A stretch of DNA of 55,782 nucleotides from Rhodocyclaceae bacterium (GTDB lineage: Bacteria > Pseudomonadota > Gammaproteobacteria > Burkholderiales > Rhodocyclaceae), in assembly GCA_020445745.1 (NCBI GenBank), contig JAGRGB010000215.1, forward strand, positions 1 through 55,782. Reading direction: 5' to 3'. A program made the position numbers and the translations under genes. Below, one piece after another: positions 6,724 through 16,191 of the stretch (position 1 is its first letter; each line of letters begins with the position of its first letter). The notes under the pieces were generated by a model. It did no database searches. It was not told the DNA's origin and saw only the letters and a program-made list of their open reading frames with translations.

Positions 6724-7230
6724 ATGTCGCGCCGTCGAATCACGCCCGCAGGCCTCACGATGCTGGCCTATTTGGTTTCGCAGGCCAATCTGGCACGGCT
6801 CGTCGGTAGTCTCGAGCCAAGCATCTTCGCCTTGCAGCTCTCGTTCACGGCCGAGCAATTCTGGCGGGTCGTGTCGGCGTGGGGTGCGGCCGGCGTCCAG
6901 CGCTACATGGACCACTTTCCGTACGATTTCCTCCATCCGTTGGTGTACGGCTGCATGGGTGTCGTGTGGGTGCGCGATACCAGGCTGTTCGAAGCATGGC
7001 CGGCGGGCCTGCGCCGATTCTGGGCGTGGTCACTGCCGGTGGCGGCGATGTGCGACCTGCTGGAAAACGTGTTGCACATCCGGTTGCTCACTTCGGGACC
7101 GGGCTCCGGGAGCAGCCTGGTGCTGATCGCGGGTGCCGCGGCCTCGTGCAAATGGCTTCTCGCGGTCCTGTTCACGCTGGCCCTCGGGGCCGGTGCGGTG
7201 CGCTCGTGGCGCCCGTTTCGCGGTCCGTGA
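6724..7230 (+). CDS. Integral membrane protein of unknown function, 168 aa
   Basis: The protein has about four membrane segments. Conserved-looking polar motifs sit at their edges: MDHFPYDFLHPLVYG near residue 61 and CDLLENVLHIRLL near residue 108; Asp and Glu inside or beside membrane helices suggest a catalytic or ion-handling site, though this is inference. A GGAGGG stretch six bases upstream supports ATG 6724. No signal peptide beyond the first segment is evident. It is a single gene, convergent with the ThDP enzyme. The family is not recognised. Confidence 0.75.
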   Translation: MSRRRITPAGLTMLAYLVSQANLARLVGSLEPSIFALQLSFTAEQFWRVVSAWGAAGVQRYMDHFPYDFLHPLVYGCMGVVWVRDTRLFEAWPAGLRRFWAWSLPVAAMCDLLENVLHIRLLTSGPGSGSSLVLIAGAAASCKWLLAVLFTLALGAGAVRSWRPFRGP

Positions 7231-7420
7231 CGGTCGCACGGGGGAGCGTGGATCGGCCTCGTGGGGTCGTCATGCAACAGTCGGGCAGAGTCATAGATGG
7301 AATTTATGGGGTTGCCCCGAGCCACGGCTTGTCGGGCGGACGGCCGCAGGCCAGCCTGCGCCCGCGAGACCACCGCGTCGGGTCGTGAACTCGCCACCGG
7401 CGCTCGATCGCGGCTTCCCG

Positions 7421-9100
7421 CTACTGGGCATCGACGACGATTTCGATCAGGTTGGGCTGCGCCGAGGCGATCGCCGCGGCGACCTTCGGCCGGATCTCGT
7501 CGGCGGCGACGATGCGCTGCGCCGGCATGCCCATCGACGTCGCCAGGGCCTGGAAATCGACTGGCGGATCGGTGATGTCCATGGCGATGAAGCGCCCGGT
7601 ACGTGCCGAGGTGTAATGCGACTGTGAGCGCATGAAGTTCTTCAGGATGTTGTATTCGCGGTTGTTGACCACCACGAAGCTCACCGGCAGCTTCTCGTTC
7701 ACCGCGGTCCACAGGGCCTGCGGCGAGTACATCGCCGCGCCGTCGCCGACCAGCGAGACCACCGGCTTGCGCCCGAGCCCGAGGGAGAAGCCGATCGCCG
7801 CCGGCATGCCCCAGCCCAGCGCGCCGCCGCGCAGGAAGGAGTACTGGCGGGTCGAGTGATTGGCGAGGAACTTGCGCAGGTGGGTCGCGGTCGCCAGCGC
7901 TTCGTCGACGATCGGGGTGTCGCTGCCGATCGCCAGGGCGAGTTCCCGCGCCGCCACCAGCGGGTGGATCTTCGGCCGGTCCTGCAGGGCATCGGCCTCG
8001 GCCATCAGCGCCGAGCGGCGGGCCGCGAAGGCTTCCCGGGCCTGGTGGCGGCGATCCTCGAAGGCCTGCCGGCGGTCCGCCACCGCCGCCTGCAGCAACT
8101 GGTTCAAGGCCTGCAGCGACAGCTGGATGTCACCGACCACCGACAGCCGCGTCGAGTAGGTGCGTCCCAGGTCGCGGCCGTCCACCGAGAGCTGGTAGAG
8201 TTCGCAGCCGGCCGGCAGTGCCGAGGCGTCGGAATAGAGGATGGTGATGAACGACTTGCCGCCGAGGGCGAAGATGGCGTCGCACTCGGCGATGGCCTCG
8301 GCGATCGCCACCGCCTTGGTCGGCAGGTTGCCCTGCCACAGGTAGTGTCCGGTCGGATACGGGATGTGCGCCGGCCACGAGGAGCCGAACACCGGCGCCG
8401 CCAGGATCTCGGCCAGCTCGACCACTTCGCGATAGGCGTCGTTCAGCGAGATCTCGTCGCCGGCGATGATCGCCACCCTGCCGGGCGCGTAGCCCGCCAG
8501 CTCGGTCGCCAGTTCCGCCAGCGAGCCCGCCACCGGCCGCCGGTCCACCCGCGACACGCGGGGGATCTCGACCGCGCTTTCGGCCTCCATGACGTTCATC
8601 GGCAGCGACAGGAAGACCGGGCCGGGAGGCGTCGCGCTGCTGTCCTGGAAGGCCCGGCGGATCAGGATCGGGATCTGTTCCGGGTCGGTCACCTCCTGCG
8701 CCCACTTCGCGACCGGGGTGGCGATCGCCACCAGGTCGCCCTGCAGGAGCGGATCCGCGATCGCGTGGCGAGAGTCCTGTTGTCCGGCGGTGACGACCAG
8801 CGGCGTGCCGGAGGTGCGCGCATTGAGCAGATTGCCCAGGCCGTGGCCGAGCCCGCCGGCGGTGTGCAGGTTGATCACTCCCGGCTTGCCCGAGGCCTGG
8901 GCGTAACCGTCGGCCATCGCCACGACGCAGGCCTCCTGCAGGCCCAGCACGTAGTGGATCCGCTTGCGGCCGATCAACGCGTCGATCAGCGGCAGTTCGG
9001 TGGTGCCGGGGTTGCCGAAGATGTACTCGACGCCCTCGCTCTCGAGGGCCTCGAGCAGTACATGGGCACCGAGGCGTTTGTCGGGCACGCTGGTGGTCAT
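7421..9100 (-). CDS. Thiamine-diphosphate enzyme, benzoylformate decarboxylase-like
   Basis: The 559-residue protein has the three-domain ThDP layout. The N-terminal Pyr domain has GNPGTTELPLID (residues 29-40), the catalytic Glu in LGLQEACVVAMADGYA (E56), and His in INLHTAGGLGHG (H79). The C-terminal PP domain has the cofactor motif GDGAAMYSPQALWTA ending in VVNN. Benzoylformate decarboxylase has Ser at the place of T33; His, Glu and a further His (PTGHYLWQG) are kept. The family decarboxylates 2-keto acids, but acetolactate-synthase-like or other carboligase activity cannot be excluded. CAGGAG before ATG 9100 sets the start. It stands alone, so the pathway is not given by neighbours. Confidence 0.85.
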   Translation of the reverse strand: MTTSVPDKRLGAHVLLEALESEGVEYIFGNPGTTELPLIDALIGRKRIHYVLGLQEACVVAMADGYAQASGKPGVINLHTAGGLGHGLGNLLNARTSGTPLVVTAGQQDSRHAIADPLLQGDLVAIATPVAKWAQEVTDPEQIPILIRRAFQDSSATPPGPVFLSLPMNVMEAESAVEIPRVSRVDRRPVAGSLAELATELAGYAPGRVAIIAGDEISLNDAYREVVELAEILAAPVFGSSWPAHIPYPTGHYLWQGNLPTKAVAIAEAIAECDAIFALGGKSFITILYSDASALPAGCELYQLSVDGRDLGRTYSTRLSVVGDIQLSLQALNQLLQAAVADRRQAFEDRRHQAREAFAARRSALMAEADALQDRPKIHPLVAARELALAIGSDTPIVDEALATATHLRKFLANHSTRQYSFLRGGALGWGMPAAIGFSLGLGRKPVVSLVGDGAAMYSPQALWTAVNEKLPVSFVVVNNREYNILKNFMRSQSHYTSARTGRFIAMDITDPPVDFQALATSMGMPAQRIVAADEIRPKVAAAIASAQPNLIEIVVDAQ

Positions 9101-9846
9101 GGTCTCGTTCTCCTGTCGCTGGGCGGTGGTCGTCGACTGGACTATAGACAGCGGGCGTGGCGATCGGGTGGCCTCTCGCGACGCCGTTGCCGCGGTGACG
9201 CGAAGTCGGCGATGTCGTCGCGTGCGGCCCGGCGCGATGCCGCCGTGGCGTCGTCGGCGATCGTCGCGAATCGCGCTTTCCAGCGCGCAGCATCGCGGTA
9301 CGCCACGAGGTGACCGGCAGGCGGGCTCGAAGCGGGAGGACCGGGGGCGCACGGTGCTTCTGCGGCCACTCGCGGCGGTGGTCGGCAGGATCGGTCGGCC
9401 ATGTCATGAGGGCCGCCCGCCCGGCAATCGCGATCCCGGCGGGTCGAGATGCCGGTCGCGAAGCCTTTGAGCGACAGCTGCGCTCTGAACGGAGTGTCCG
9501 CACGGGCGTCGAACGGTCGTCATGGGTGCAACGGACATACCCTGCAGGGGTGGTGCTCGGCGATCGTCGTCAACGGGGACGCTCGCCTGCAGGGCTGGTC
9601 GCGCCGAGGGGTACCGGCGCAGCTGGGGGCCGGCATCGTCGCCGCGGTTCCGGGCCGGTGACGGAGTGGTCGCGGGCCGGCGGCGAGTGAGCGCAGGGGG
9701 CGCTTCGTCGCCCGGGATGCCGCCGCATCGCGGCACGGGAGCTGAACGAGGGCCGGTACCGAAGGTGGTTCCGGTGGGCCGCGATCGGCCCGGCGGGCGA
9801 TCGGGATCGGCGGTACGATCCGGCGAATCCGCGTGGAGCGGGACAA
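9101..9846. other. Long gene-poor stretch
   Basis: Nearly 750 bases contain open frames in several phases, but their translations are dominated by Arg, Pro, Ala and Gly and none has a plausible start. A patch at 9130-9150 (GACTATAGACAG) might include the -10 box of the ThDP gene reading leftward. I see no repeat or hairpin worth naming. Confidence 0.35.
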
Positions 9847-10128
9847 ATGGCTCGTGACAGGGGTGATCGCGCGGCCGGCGTGGCCGGGAGCGCCCGCGGC
9901 CGGTCGGGAGAGCCGGGCGCGTTCGCGGCGAACGCGCGGTCGGTACCGGCGCAGGCGGATGGCTGCTGGTCGGTGTGGCGCCTGGACGACAACGGCAATG
10001 CATTCCGCGTGGCCGGCGGGCTTTCCCGCGATGCCGCGGAGGCGATGGTGCGGGCTTACGAGGCGAAGGGGCACAAGCAGTGCTATTGGACGTGCCGGCA
10101 GAACGTCCAGGCGGATGGCGTCCCATAG
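9847..10128 (+). CDS. Small SPOR-like/hypothetical protein, 93 aa
   Basis: The N-terminal 35 residues are low complexity. The C-terminal part reads CWSVWRLDDNGNAFRVAGGL then SRDAAEAMVRAYEAKGHKQC and YWTCRQ, a compact alpha/beta unit seen in small conserved proteobacterial proteins with the pattern WxVWRxDDNGNxF...GLxxxxAxxxVxxFExxGHKQxYW. That pattern is from memory of the family. ATG 9847 follows GGAGCGGGA. The function is unknown. The codon pattern of the second half is convincingly protein-coding, so the gene is probably real even if the true start is further in. Confidence 0.65.
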   Translation: MARDRGDRAAGVAGSARGRSGEPGAFAANARSVPAQADGCWSVWRLDDNGNAFRVAGGLSRDAAEAMVRAYEAKGHKQCYWTCRQNVQADGVP

Positions 10129-10336
10129 GGTGAGCACCGCACCCGTCGGTGAACGTGCCGCGCCAGGCGGCAGGCGATGCGGCTCGGGCCGTGCGAAAGC
10201 ATGCGATCGAGCCGGCGATCGATCCTGGCACGGTCTCGGGCACGACGCGCCGAGCGCGGTCATCGCGCGTCGTTCGCCTTGTCACGACTGCCCGTCCTCG
10301 GCACGCTCGGCGCTGGACAGGCGATGAGGAGCAAGG

Positions 10337-10699
10337 ATGATCAAGTTCGTCATGTGTCTGACGCGACGCGCCGACATGAGCCGCGAAGCGTTTCTCGATT
10401 ACTGGAAGAACCGGCACGGCCCGTTCTTCATGCAGAATGCCGGGGTCATCGGCGCGAAGCGATATCTGCAGTCGCACACGGTGAGCACGCCGCTCAACGA
10501 GGGCCTCAGGAGTTCTCGCGGCATGCTGCCGGAATTCGACGGCATCGCGGAGGTGTGGTTCGAGTCCGAACAGGCGCTGGTCGCCGGAATGAGTTCGCCG
10601 GAAGGCCAGAAGCTCGGTGCTGCGCTCCACGAGGACGAGGCGAACTTCATCGACCACGCCAGGTCCTGCGCGTTCATCGTCACGGAGCACGAGTTCTGA
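10337..10699 (+). CDS. EthD-domain protein
   Basis: The 120-residue protein has the ferredoxin-like EthD pattern: MIKFVMCLTRRADMSREAFL, DYWKNRHGP with the conserved His-Gly-Pro, then YLQSHTV, and a C-terminal stretch AEVWFESEQALVAGMSSPEG. EthD-like proteins form small dimers and occur with degradation or polyketide pathways; the original EthD is needed for ethyl tert-butyl ether breakdown. GAGGAGCAAGG before ATG 10337 is a strong ribosome site. No pathway genes lie beside it, so the substrate is unknown. Confidence 0.85.
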   Translation: MIKFVMCLTRRADMSREAFLDYWKNRHGPFFMQNAGVIGAKRYLQSHTVSTPLNEGLRSSRGMLPEFDGIAEVWFESEQALVAGMSSPEGQKLGAALHEDEANFIDHARSCAFIVTEHEF

Positions 10700-11114
10700 G
10701 CGACGGCCGGGGTATCGACCGGTAGCCGGGCGGCAGAATTCGATCGGACATCACGCGCTGGTGGCGGTCGACCCGCCGAAGCGACGCTCGACGCGGGGGT
10801 GGCGGTCGCCAATCGATCGGCGTGATCTCGCCGCCGACCCCTGCGCACCTCGCCGGACCTGAAGCACGCTACCCGCGCCGGCAACGATTACGGGTCTTTC
10901 CGGATCGCGATGCAGCAGCCACGCCCGCGGCGCGCGATGGTCGCGTCGTGCGCTGAGTCCGGTGTGGTGGGTGCCGGCGTGGCGCGGGCGGGCCGCTGCG
11001 GCTCCGACATCCATGAAGTCGATCACGATTTACTAAAGTATCGCGCAGCGAGACCGTCAAAGAATTGTCTTGTCATTTGTCGCGCGCCATCCGTGCGCCG
11101 CGCAGGAAGTCATC
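10700..11114. other. Intergenic stretch before the kinase/regulator pair
   Basis: About 415 bases. The last 90 bases become AT-richer (CACGATTTACTAAAGTATCG, about 11022-11041), where TACTAAAGT may be part of a promoter for the two-component pair. No gene is supported. Confidence 0.4.
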
Positions 11115-12566
11115 ATGACGACAATCGTGCCGGGGGTCGCGCGTTCCGAGCCGCGACCATCAAGCCCGGCGTCGTCGATCGCACTGGTCGAGAGTTTCCT
11201 CGGGATGGCAGCCTTGCTGCATTCGGATGGTCGCGTCGAGGCCGTCAATCGGGAGCTGGCCGCCGTCAGCGGCGCCGGCGACGCCGACGTCGAAGGCAGA
11301 TGCTTCTGGGAATGCGAGTGGTGGGCCTTCGATCCCAACGTCCAGACGCGGATCCGGCGCGCGGTGGAGGCCGCCGCATCGGCCGGGCAGGCGCAGTTCC
11401 TGCGGGCCGTCAAGCGCGTGCGCGACCGGGAATTCCTGAATGTGGAGATCAAGATCTCGCCGTTCGAATGTCCGTCCGGCGGTGGCAACTGGCTGATCTA
11501 CAGCGCTCGGGATCGGACGGCGCAGGTGGCGGGCGAAGAAGCGCTCGCCCTTTCCGAACAGCGCTTCCGCCTGGCCGTGGAATCCTTTCCGGACGGCCTC
11601 GTGATGGTGGATCAGAAGGCGCGCATGGTCCTCGTCAACGCCGGCATGGAGACCTTGTTCGGCTATGCACGCGACGAGCTGCTCGGCGCCCGGATCGATC
11701 AGCTGCTGCCGGACACGCAGCGCCATGGGCACGCGGCCCACTTCGCGCGCTACATGGAGCATCCGACGGCGCGCGCGATGGCGAATCGGCGCGAACTGCA
11801 TGCGCGCCGCAAGGACGGCTCCGAGTTCCAGGTCGAGATCGGGCTCAACCCGATCCCCTCGGAGCAGGGCACGATGGTGCTGGCGACGATCCAGGACGTC
11901 ACCGCGCGCTACGCCGCCCGGCGTTCCACCGAGCGCGCCCTCGAAGAGAAGACGGTGCTGCTCCACGAGATCCACCATCGGGTCAAGAACAACTTGCAGG
12001 TGATCTCCAGCCTGCTCAACCTCCAGTCGCGGGGCGCGAGCGGCGATGTCGCGGCGGCGCTCGCCGAGAGCCAGGGTCGCATCAAGGCGATGGCGCTGAT
12101 CCACCAGCTGCTCTACGAGCGCAAGGATTTCTCCAGCGTCGATATCGCCGAGTACCTGCGGCGTCTGTGCGGCCTGTTGTCCGAAAGCTACCGCAGCGTG
12201 CGTCCGCGCTTCCGCTTCGTGCTGGAGGCCGAGGAAGGCGTGTGCGTCAGTCTCAAGCGGGCCGTGCCGTGTGGCCTGTTGGTCAATGAGCTGGTCACCA
12301 ATGCCCTCAAGCACGCGTTCCCGGAGCCACGGACCGGGCAGGTCCTGGTGTCGCTCCAGCGGGACGACGACGGTTTCACGATCACCGTGGCGGACGACGG
12401 CATCGGCCTGCCGCCCGAGGTGGTGCCCGGCGTGACGCGATCGCTGGGCATGCAGCTGATTCCGCTTCTCAGCGATCAGGCCTGTGGCAGTTGGGCACTG
12501 ACGCGTGACAACGGCACCCGCTTTACCATTCGGATCAGGCCCGACGAGGGCAAGGAGGTGGCATGA
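11115..12566 (+). CDS. PAS-PAS sensor histidine kinase (HisKA_2 type)
   Basis: The 483-residue protein has no membrane segment. Two PAS folds (about 20-130 and 145-270) precede a HisKA_2 dimerisation domain with HEIHHRVKNNLQVISSLLNL (from residue 284), which holds the phosphoacceptor His, and a HATPase domain with LLVNELVTNALKHAF and DDGIGLP. Such kinases sense signals in the cytoplasm through bound ligands or cofactors and pass phosphate to a response regulator. ATG 11115 is chosen because AGGAAG lies just upstream. The stop overlaps the regulator's start (ATGA), which marks translational coupling and a cognate pair. Confidence 0.92.
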   Translation: MTTIVPGVARSEPRPSSPASSIALVESFLGMAALLHSDGRVEAVNRELAAVSGAGDADVEGRCFWECEWWAFDPNVQTRIRRAVEAAASAGQAQFLRAVKRVRDREFLNVEIKISPFECPSGGGNWLIYSARDRTAQVAGEEALALSEQRFRLAVESFPDGLVMVDQKARMVLVNAGMETLFGYARDELLGARIDQLLPDTQRHGHAAHFARYMEHPTARAMANRRELHARRKDGSEFQVEIGLNPIPSEQGTMVLATIQDVTARYAARRSTERALEEKTVLLHEIHHRVKNNLQVISSLLNLQSRGASGDVAAALAESQGRIKAMALIHQLLYERKDFSSVDIAEYLRRLCGLLSESYRSVRPRFRFVLEAEEGVCVSLKRAVPCGLLVNELVTNALKHAFPEPRTGQVLVSLQRDDDGFTITVADDGIGLPPEVVPGVTRSLGMQLIPLLSDQACGSWALTRDNGTRFTIRIRPDEGKEVA

Positions 12567-15037
12567 ACGCCAGTCGGATCATGGTCGTCGAGGACGAGCG
12601 CATCGTCGCGTTCGATCTTCAACACACACTGGAGTCGTTCGGTCACGAGGTGGTTGCCGTCGTCGCTTCCGGAGAGCACGCGATCGAACGGGCTGCCCAG
12701 CTGCAGCCGGATCTGGTGCTGATGGACATCAACCTGGAAGGACAGATCGACGGCACCGAGGCCGCTCGCTCGATTCACGCGCAGCACGGGGTGCCGGTGG
12801 TCTTCCTGACCGCCTATGCCGAGCAGGGCATCCTCGAGCGGGCCGAGGCGAGCGCGCCTTACGGCTATCTGCTGAAGCCGGTCGAGACGCGTGCCCTGCA
12901 GGCCTCCCTGCGCATGGCGCTGGCCCGCAGGCGGGCAGAGCAGTGCATGCAGCGCGGCGAGGAACGTCTGCGCCTGGCACTGGACGCGGCCAATCTGTGC
13001 ATCTGGGAGTGGGATGCGGTCGAGTCGCGTTTCCACAGCGAAGGTGGCATGGAGCGACTTCTCGGCGGCGTGCCACGGGCGCTGGTAGGCGGCAGCGATG
13101 CCTTGCTGCAGCGGATCGATCCGACAGAGCAGGACATCATCGCCGGAGCGCTGGCGCGCGGCGAGCCCGTGCAGCGCACGGTCAGGATCGCCCCCGACAA
13201 GGCCGACGGACGACCGGTATGGGTTGATTTCCTGGCCCGTTCCTTCATTGGCGGGGAAGGGGTGCTGAAGCGGGCGGTCGGCGTGATACGCGACGCCACC
13301 GAACGCCACGAGCAGGAAGAAGCACTGCGACAGGCCAGCCTGGCGTTCGAAAGCACGGCCGAAGGCATCGCCATCCTCGACGATTGCCACCGCGTCGTCA
13401 CCATCAACGCCGCCTTCACGAGGATCACCGGCTATCCGCTGGACGAGATCCGCGGTCGGGATCCCGAGCAACTGCTGCTCGGCCGCCGCCATGACGATGC
13501 GATCTTCGGCGAACTCGGACGTCACGGCAGCGATCGCTGGCACGGCGAAATAGCCGCTCGACGGAGGGACGGAGATCGCATTCACGCCTGGCTCCATGCC
13601 TGCGTGCTGAGATCGGCCGCGGGCGAGGTGACGAACTACCTGATCGCCCTGTCGGACATCACGGTGCTGCGCCAGACCGAAGCGCTGGTGCAGCACCAGG
13701 CATTCCACGATGCGCTCACCGGTCTGGGCAATCGCAACATGCTCGGCCTGGTGCTGGACCGGGAGATCGAGCGACGACGGGCGAACGGAAGCCGCTTCGC
13801 CCTGCTGTTCATCGATCTGGACGGTTTCAAGCTGATCAACGACACCCTCGGGCACGATGCCGGCGACAAGCTGCTGATCGAGGTATCCCAGCGCATTGCC
13901 CGGGTCCTGCGGTCGACGGACACCTGCGTCCGGCTCGGCGGCGACGAGTTTCTGGTGGTCGCGCCGAGCATCGGCAGTGCCCACGACGGCGTGGTGCTCG
14001 CCGACAAGCTGCTTGGCGAGATCCGCGCGGTGGTCGATCTCGGCAACGAGCGGCTGCGGATATCGGCCAGCATCGGCATCGCGCTGTGCCCCGATCACGC
14101 CGAGACGCCTGCGGATCTGGTCAAGGCTGCAGACAACGCGATGTATGGTGCCAAGGAGAACGGGCGCAACCGTGCCGTCCTCTATTCGGCAGACATGGCC
14201 GCACGCGTCGCCGACAGACTCAAGCTGGAACAGGGACTGATGCGCGCGATCGGCAACGACGAGTTGTTCCTCGAGTACCAGCCGGTGGTCGACATTCGAA
14301 GCGGCCGGATCATCGGTGCCGAGGCCCTGATGCGCTGGCAGGATCCGGTCGAAGGGCGCATCACGCCCGCCCGCTTCATTCCGGTCGCCGAAGAGTGCGG
14401 CCTGATCGACATCCTCGGCACCTGGGCACTGCGCACAGCGTGCCGCGAGGCCCACGGCTGGATCGACGACCGGGGCGTTCCCTTGCGGCTGGCGGTCAAC
14501 GTGTCCGTGCGCCAGTTCAGGAGCGGGGAGTTTCCGCAAGTGGTCGAGAGGGTGCTGGCAGAGACCGGCTTTCCCGCCGAGAGGCTCGAACTGGAGATCA
14601 CCGAGAGCACCTTGCAGCAGGTCGAAGAGAGTCGCGAGCAGATCGCGGCGCTGACGCAACGCGGCATCCTGATCTCGGTGGACGATTTCGGCACCGGCTA
14701 TTCGTCCCTCAGCGTGCTCAAGCACCTCGCGATAAAGCGCATCAAGATCGACCGATCCTTCGTCACCGATCTGCCCGGGGACCCGAGCGACGTCGGCATC
14801 ACCGAGGCGATCATCGCGCTGGCGACCGCGCTCAACCTGTCCCTGACCGCCGAGGGCGTCGAGACCATCGAGCAAAGCCGCTTCCTGGCCGAACGCTGCG
14901 CGATGGATGCGCAGGGATTTCTTTACCACAGACCGCTCGCGGCAGCGGAGATCGAGGCCTTGATCCGGCCGGACACGACACGCAAGAAGTCCGCCGACCG
15001 GCCCCCGCGCGCACGGCGCAGGCGACGGTCGCGATGA
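12563..15037 (+). CDS. REC-PAS-PAS-GGDEF-EAL response regulator
   Basis: The 824-residue regulator turns a phosphorelay into c-di-GMP metabolism. Residues 1-120 are a receiver with D55 in LMDINLEG as phospho-acceptor and the Lys of YLLKPVE. Two PAS segments follow (about 135-250 and 262-380). The GGDEF domain keeps GGDEF at 459-463 and an RxxD inhibitory site (RSTD) just before it. The EAL domain keeps EAL at 587-589, DDFGTGYSSL and the later acidic and Lys residues. Both enzymatic signatures look intact, so either cyclase or phosphodiesterase activity may dominate. The Arg-rich tail (RRRRRSR) is unusual. It overlaps the kinase gene by four bases. Confidence 0.92.
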   Translation: MNASRIMVVEDERIVAFDLQHTLESFGHEVVAVVASGEHAIERAAQLQPDLVLMDINLEGQIDGTEAARSIHAQHGVPVVFLTAYAEQGILERAEASAPYGYLLKPVETRALQASLRMALARRRAEQCMQRGEERLRLALDAANLCIWEWDAVESRFHSEGGMERLLGGVPRALVGGSDALLQRIDPTEQDIIAGALARGEPVQRTVRIAPDKADGRPVWVDFLARSFIGGEGVLKRAVGVIRDATERHEQEEALRQASLAFESTAEGIAILDDCHRVVTINAAFTRITGYPLDEIRGRDPEQLLLGRRHDDAIFGELGRHGSDRWHGEIAARRRDGDRIHAWLHACVLRSAAGEVTNYLIALSDITVLRQTEALVQHQAFHDALTGLGNRNMLGLVLDREIERRRANGSRFALLFIDLDGFKLINDTLGHDAGDKLLIEVSQRIARVLRSTDTCVRLGGDEFLVVAPSIGSAHDGVVLADKLLGEIRAVVDLGNERLRISASIGIALCPDHAETPADLVKAADNAMYGAKENGRNRAVLYSADMAARVADRLKLEQGLMRAIGNDELFLEYQPVVDIRSGRIIGAEALMRWQDPVEGRITPARFIPVAEECGLIDILGTWALRTACREAHGWIDDRGVPLRLAVNVSVRQFRSGEFPQVVERVLAETGFPAERLELEITESTLQQVEESREQIAALTQRGILISVDDFGTGYSSLSVLKHLAIKRIKIDRSFVTDLPGDPSDVGITEAIIALATALNLSLTAEGVETIEQSRFLAERCAMDAQGFLYHRPLAAAEIEALIRPDTTRKKSADRPPRARRRRRSR

Positions 15038-15236
15038 TCTCGCGCCGTGCCGGAAGATCGATGCCGATGTGATCGTCGGCATCGCCGGCGCTGACGGCGC
15101 GCTGGCGACTGCCCGGCAACGCGCATCGGCGCGCGCGGCGCAGGGGGCTTGATCCCGCGGCCATTACCGGGCACGGTGCGCGGAGAAGGGGCGGGCCGCG
15201 GTTCACGCCGAGTGTTGTCTCGTGCGAGCATCGTGC

Positions 15237-16178
15237 ATGGCGAGATCGTCGAATTCCGTCGGCAGCATGTGGCGCCACCGTGACGTCGCGCTGATCCTCA
15301 GCGGTGGCCTGGGGTGTCTCGGTGTGCTCGCCGCGCTGGCGATGATCGTTGCCGGCTGGTGGGGCGCCCGCGGGGTATCGGCGTGGTCGTGGTGGCTCGG
15401 TGCCGCCGGGCTCGCCCTGGTGCTGGCATCCCATCGCCAAATGGATTCGCGCGCGCGTCATCACCAGGCGATTCGCAACCGGCGCGCCTGCGCGATTCGC
15501 GACGAGGTGCTGGCCGGTCGCAATCCGTCGCGCCCGTATTTCGTGTACCTGCGGCCGTTCGCGGTGGATGGCGCCTTCGTCGACGCACCGCGCGGCGATG
15601 CGGATGCACGCTACGTCGAGGAATACGGTTGGCCGACCGCCCACCATGACCTGGAGAGCGCGCTGGCTCTGCTGGTGTACCGGCACAGCGACCTGGTGGC
15701 GCTGTCGGACGAGCCGGGCAGGGCCGGCGCCGGTTACGTGCCTTCGACCGAACTTACCTGGCAACAGGAGATTGCCGCGCTGGCCGAGTTTGCCGAGGGC
15801 ATCTTCATGGTCCCGTTCGATTTCGCCGGCACGGCGTGGGAGGTGGCCATGATCGTCGACCGCGGCTGGCTGGCGAAGACCTTCCTGGTGATGCCGGCTC
15901 GGCCGCCGATCGCGGCGGGGCGGATCGGCCGCGATTTTGCAGGGCTGTGGGAGCGCGGGCGGGTGCGCTATGCGGAGCTGGGCCTGCCGCCCTACGACGA
16001 CGAGGGCTGCATCCTGCACGTCGGCGACGAGGTCACGGTCTACCGGGGTTTCGGCGGTCACGGCGGCCTCGGCGACAGTCGCGCGCGGCGACGGAGCCTG
16101 GACCAGCTCGGCGCGCGGCTCGCGGAACTGGCCGCGGCCAACGCGACGCGAAAAGGCGAGGGACGATGGCACGAGTGA
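15237..16178 (+). CDS. Membrane-anchored protein with TIR-like domain
   Basis: The N-terminus carries two hydrophobic segments (about residues 18-41 and 45-64), so the rest should face the cytoplasm on a short anchor. The soluble part begins PYFVYLRPFAVDG and continues with DLESALALLVYRHSDLVALS, LTWQQEIAALAEFAEGIFMVPF and GTAWEVAMIVDRGW. This succession (YLRPF strand, long helix, W-x-x-x-I helix, then GTxWE) is the pattern I know from TIR-like proteins with two membrane segments; the Glu of GTAWE may match the TIR catalytic Glu. No function is known. The start is uncertain: GTG 15222, ATG 15237 or ATG 15267 are all in frame, none with a clear ribosome site. Confidence 0.7.
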   Translation: MARSSNSVGSMWRHRDVALILSGGLGCLGVLAALAMIVAGWWGARGVSAWSWWLGAAGLALVLASHRQMDSRARHHQAIRNRRACAIRDEVLAGRNPSRPYFVYLRPFAVDGAFVDAPRGDADARYVEEYGWPTAHHDLESALALLVYRHSDLVALSDEPGRAGAGYVPSTELTWQQEIAALAEFAEGIFMVPFDFAGTAWEVAMIVDRGWLAKTFLVMPARPPIAAGRIGRDFAGLWERGRVRYAELGLPPYDDEGCILHVGDEVTVYRGFGGHGGLGDSRARRRSLDQLGARLAELAAANATRKGEGRWHE

Positions 16179-16191
16179 CGGGGGAGGGCCG

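Noticed and set aside
9404-10690. Long minus-strand open frame across the SPOR-like and EthD genes
   Set aside because: It lies antisense to two convincing genes, is full of Arg, Pro and Ser, and has no ribosome site; it is a by-product of high GC content.
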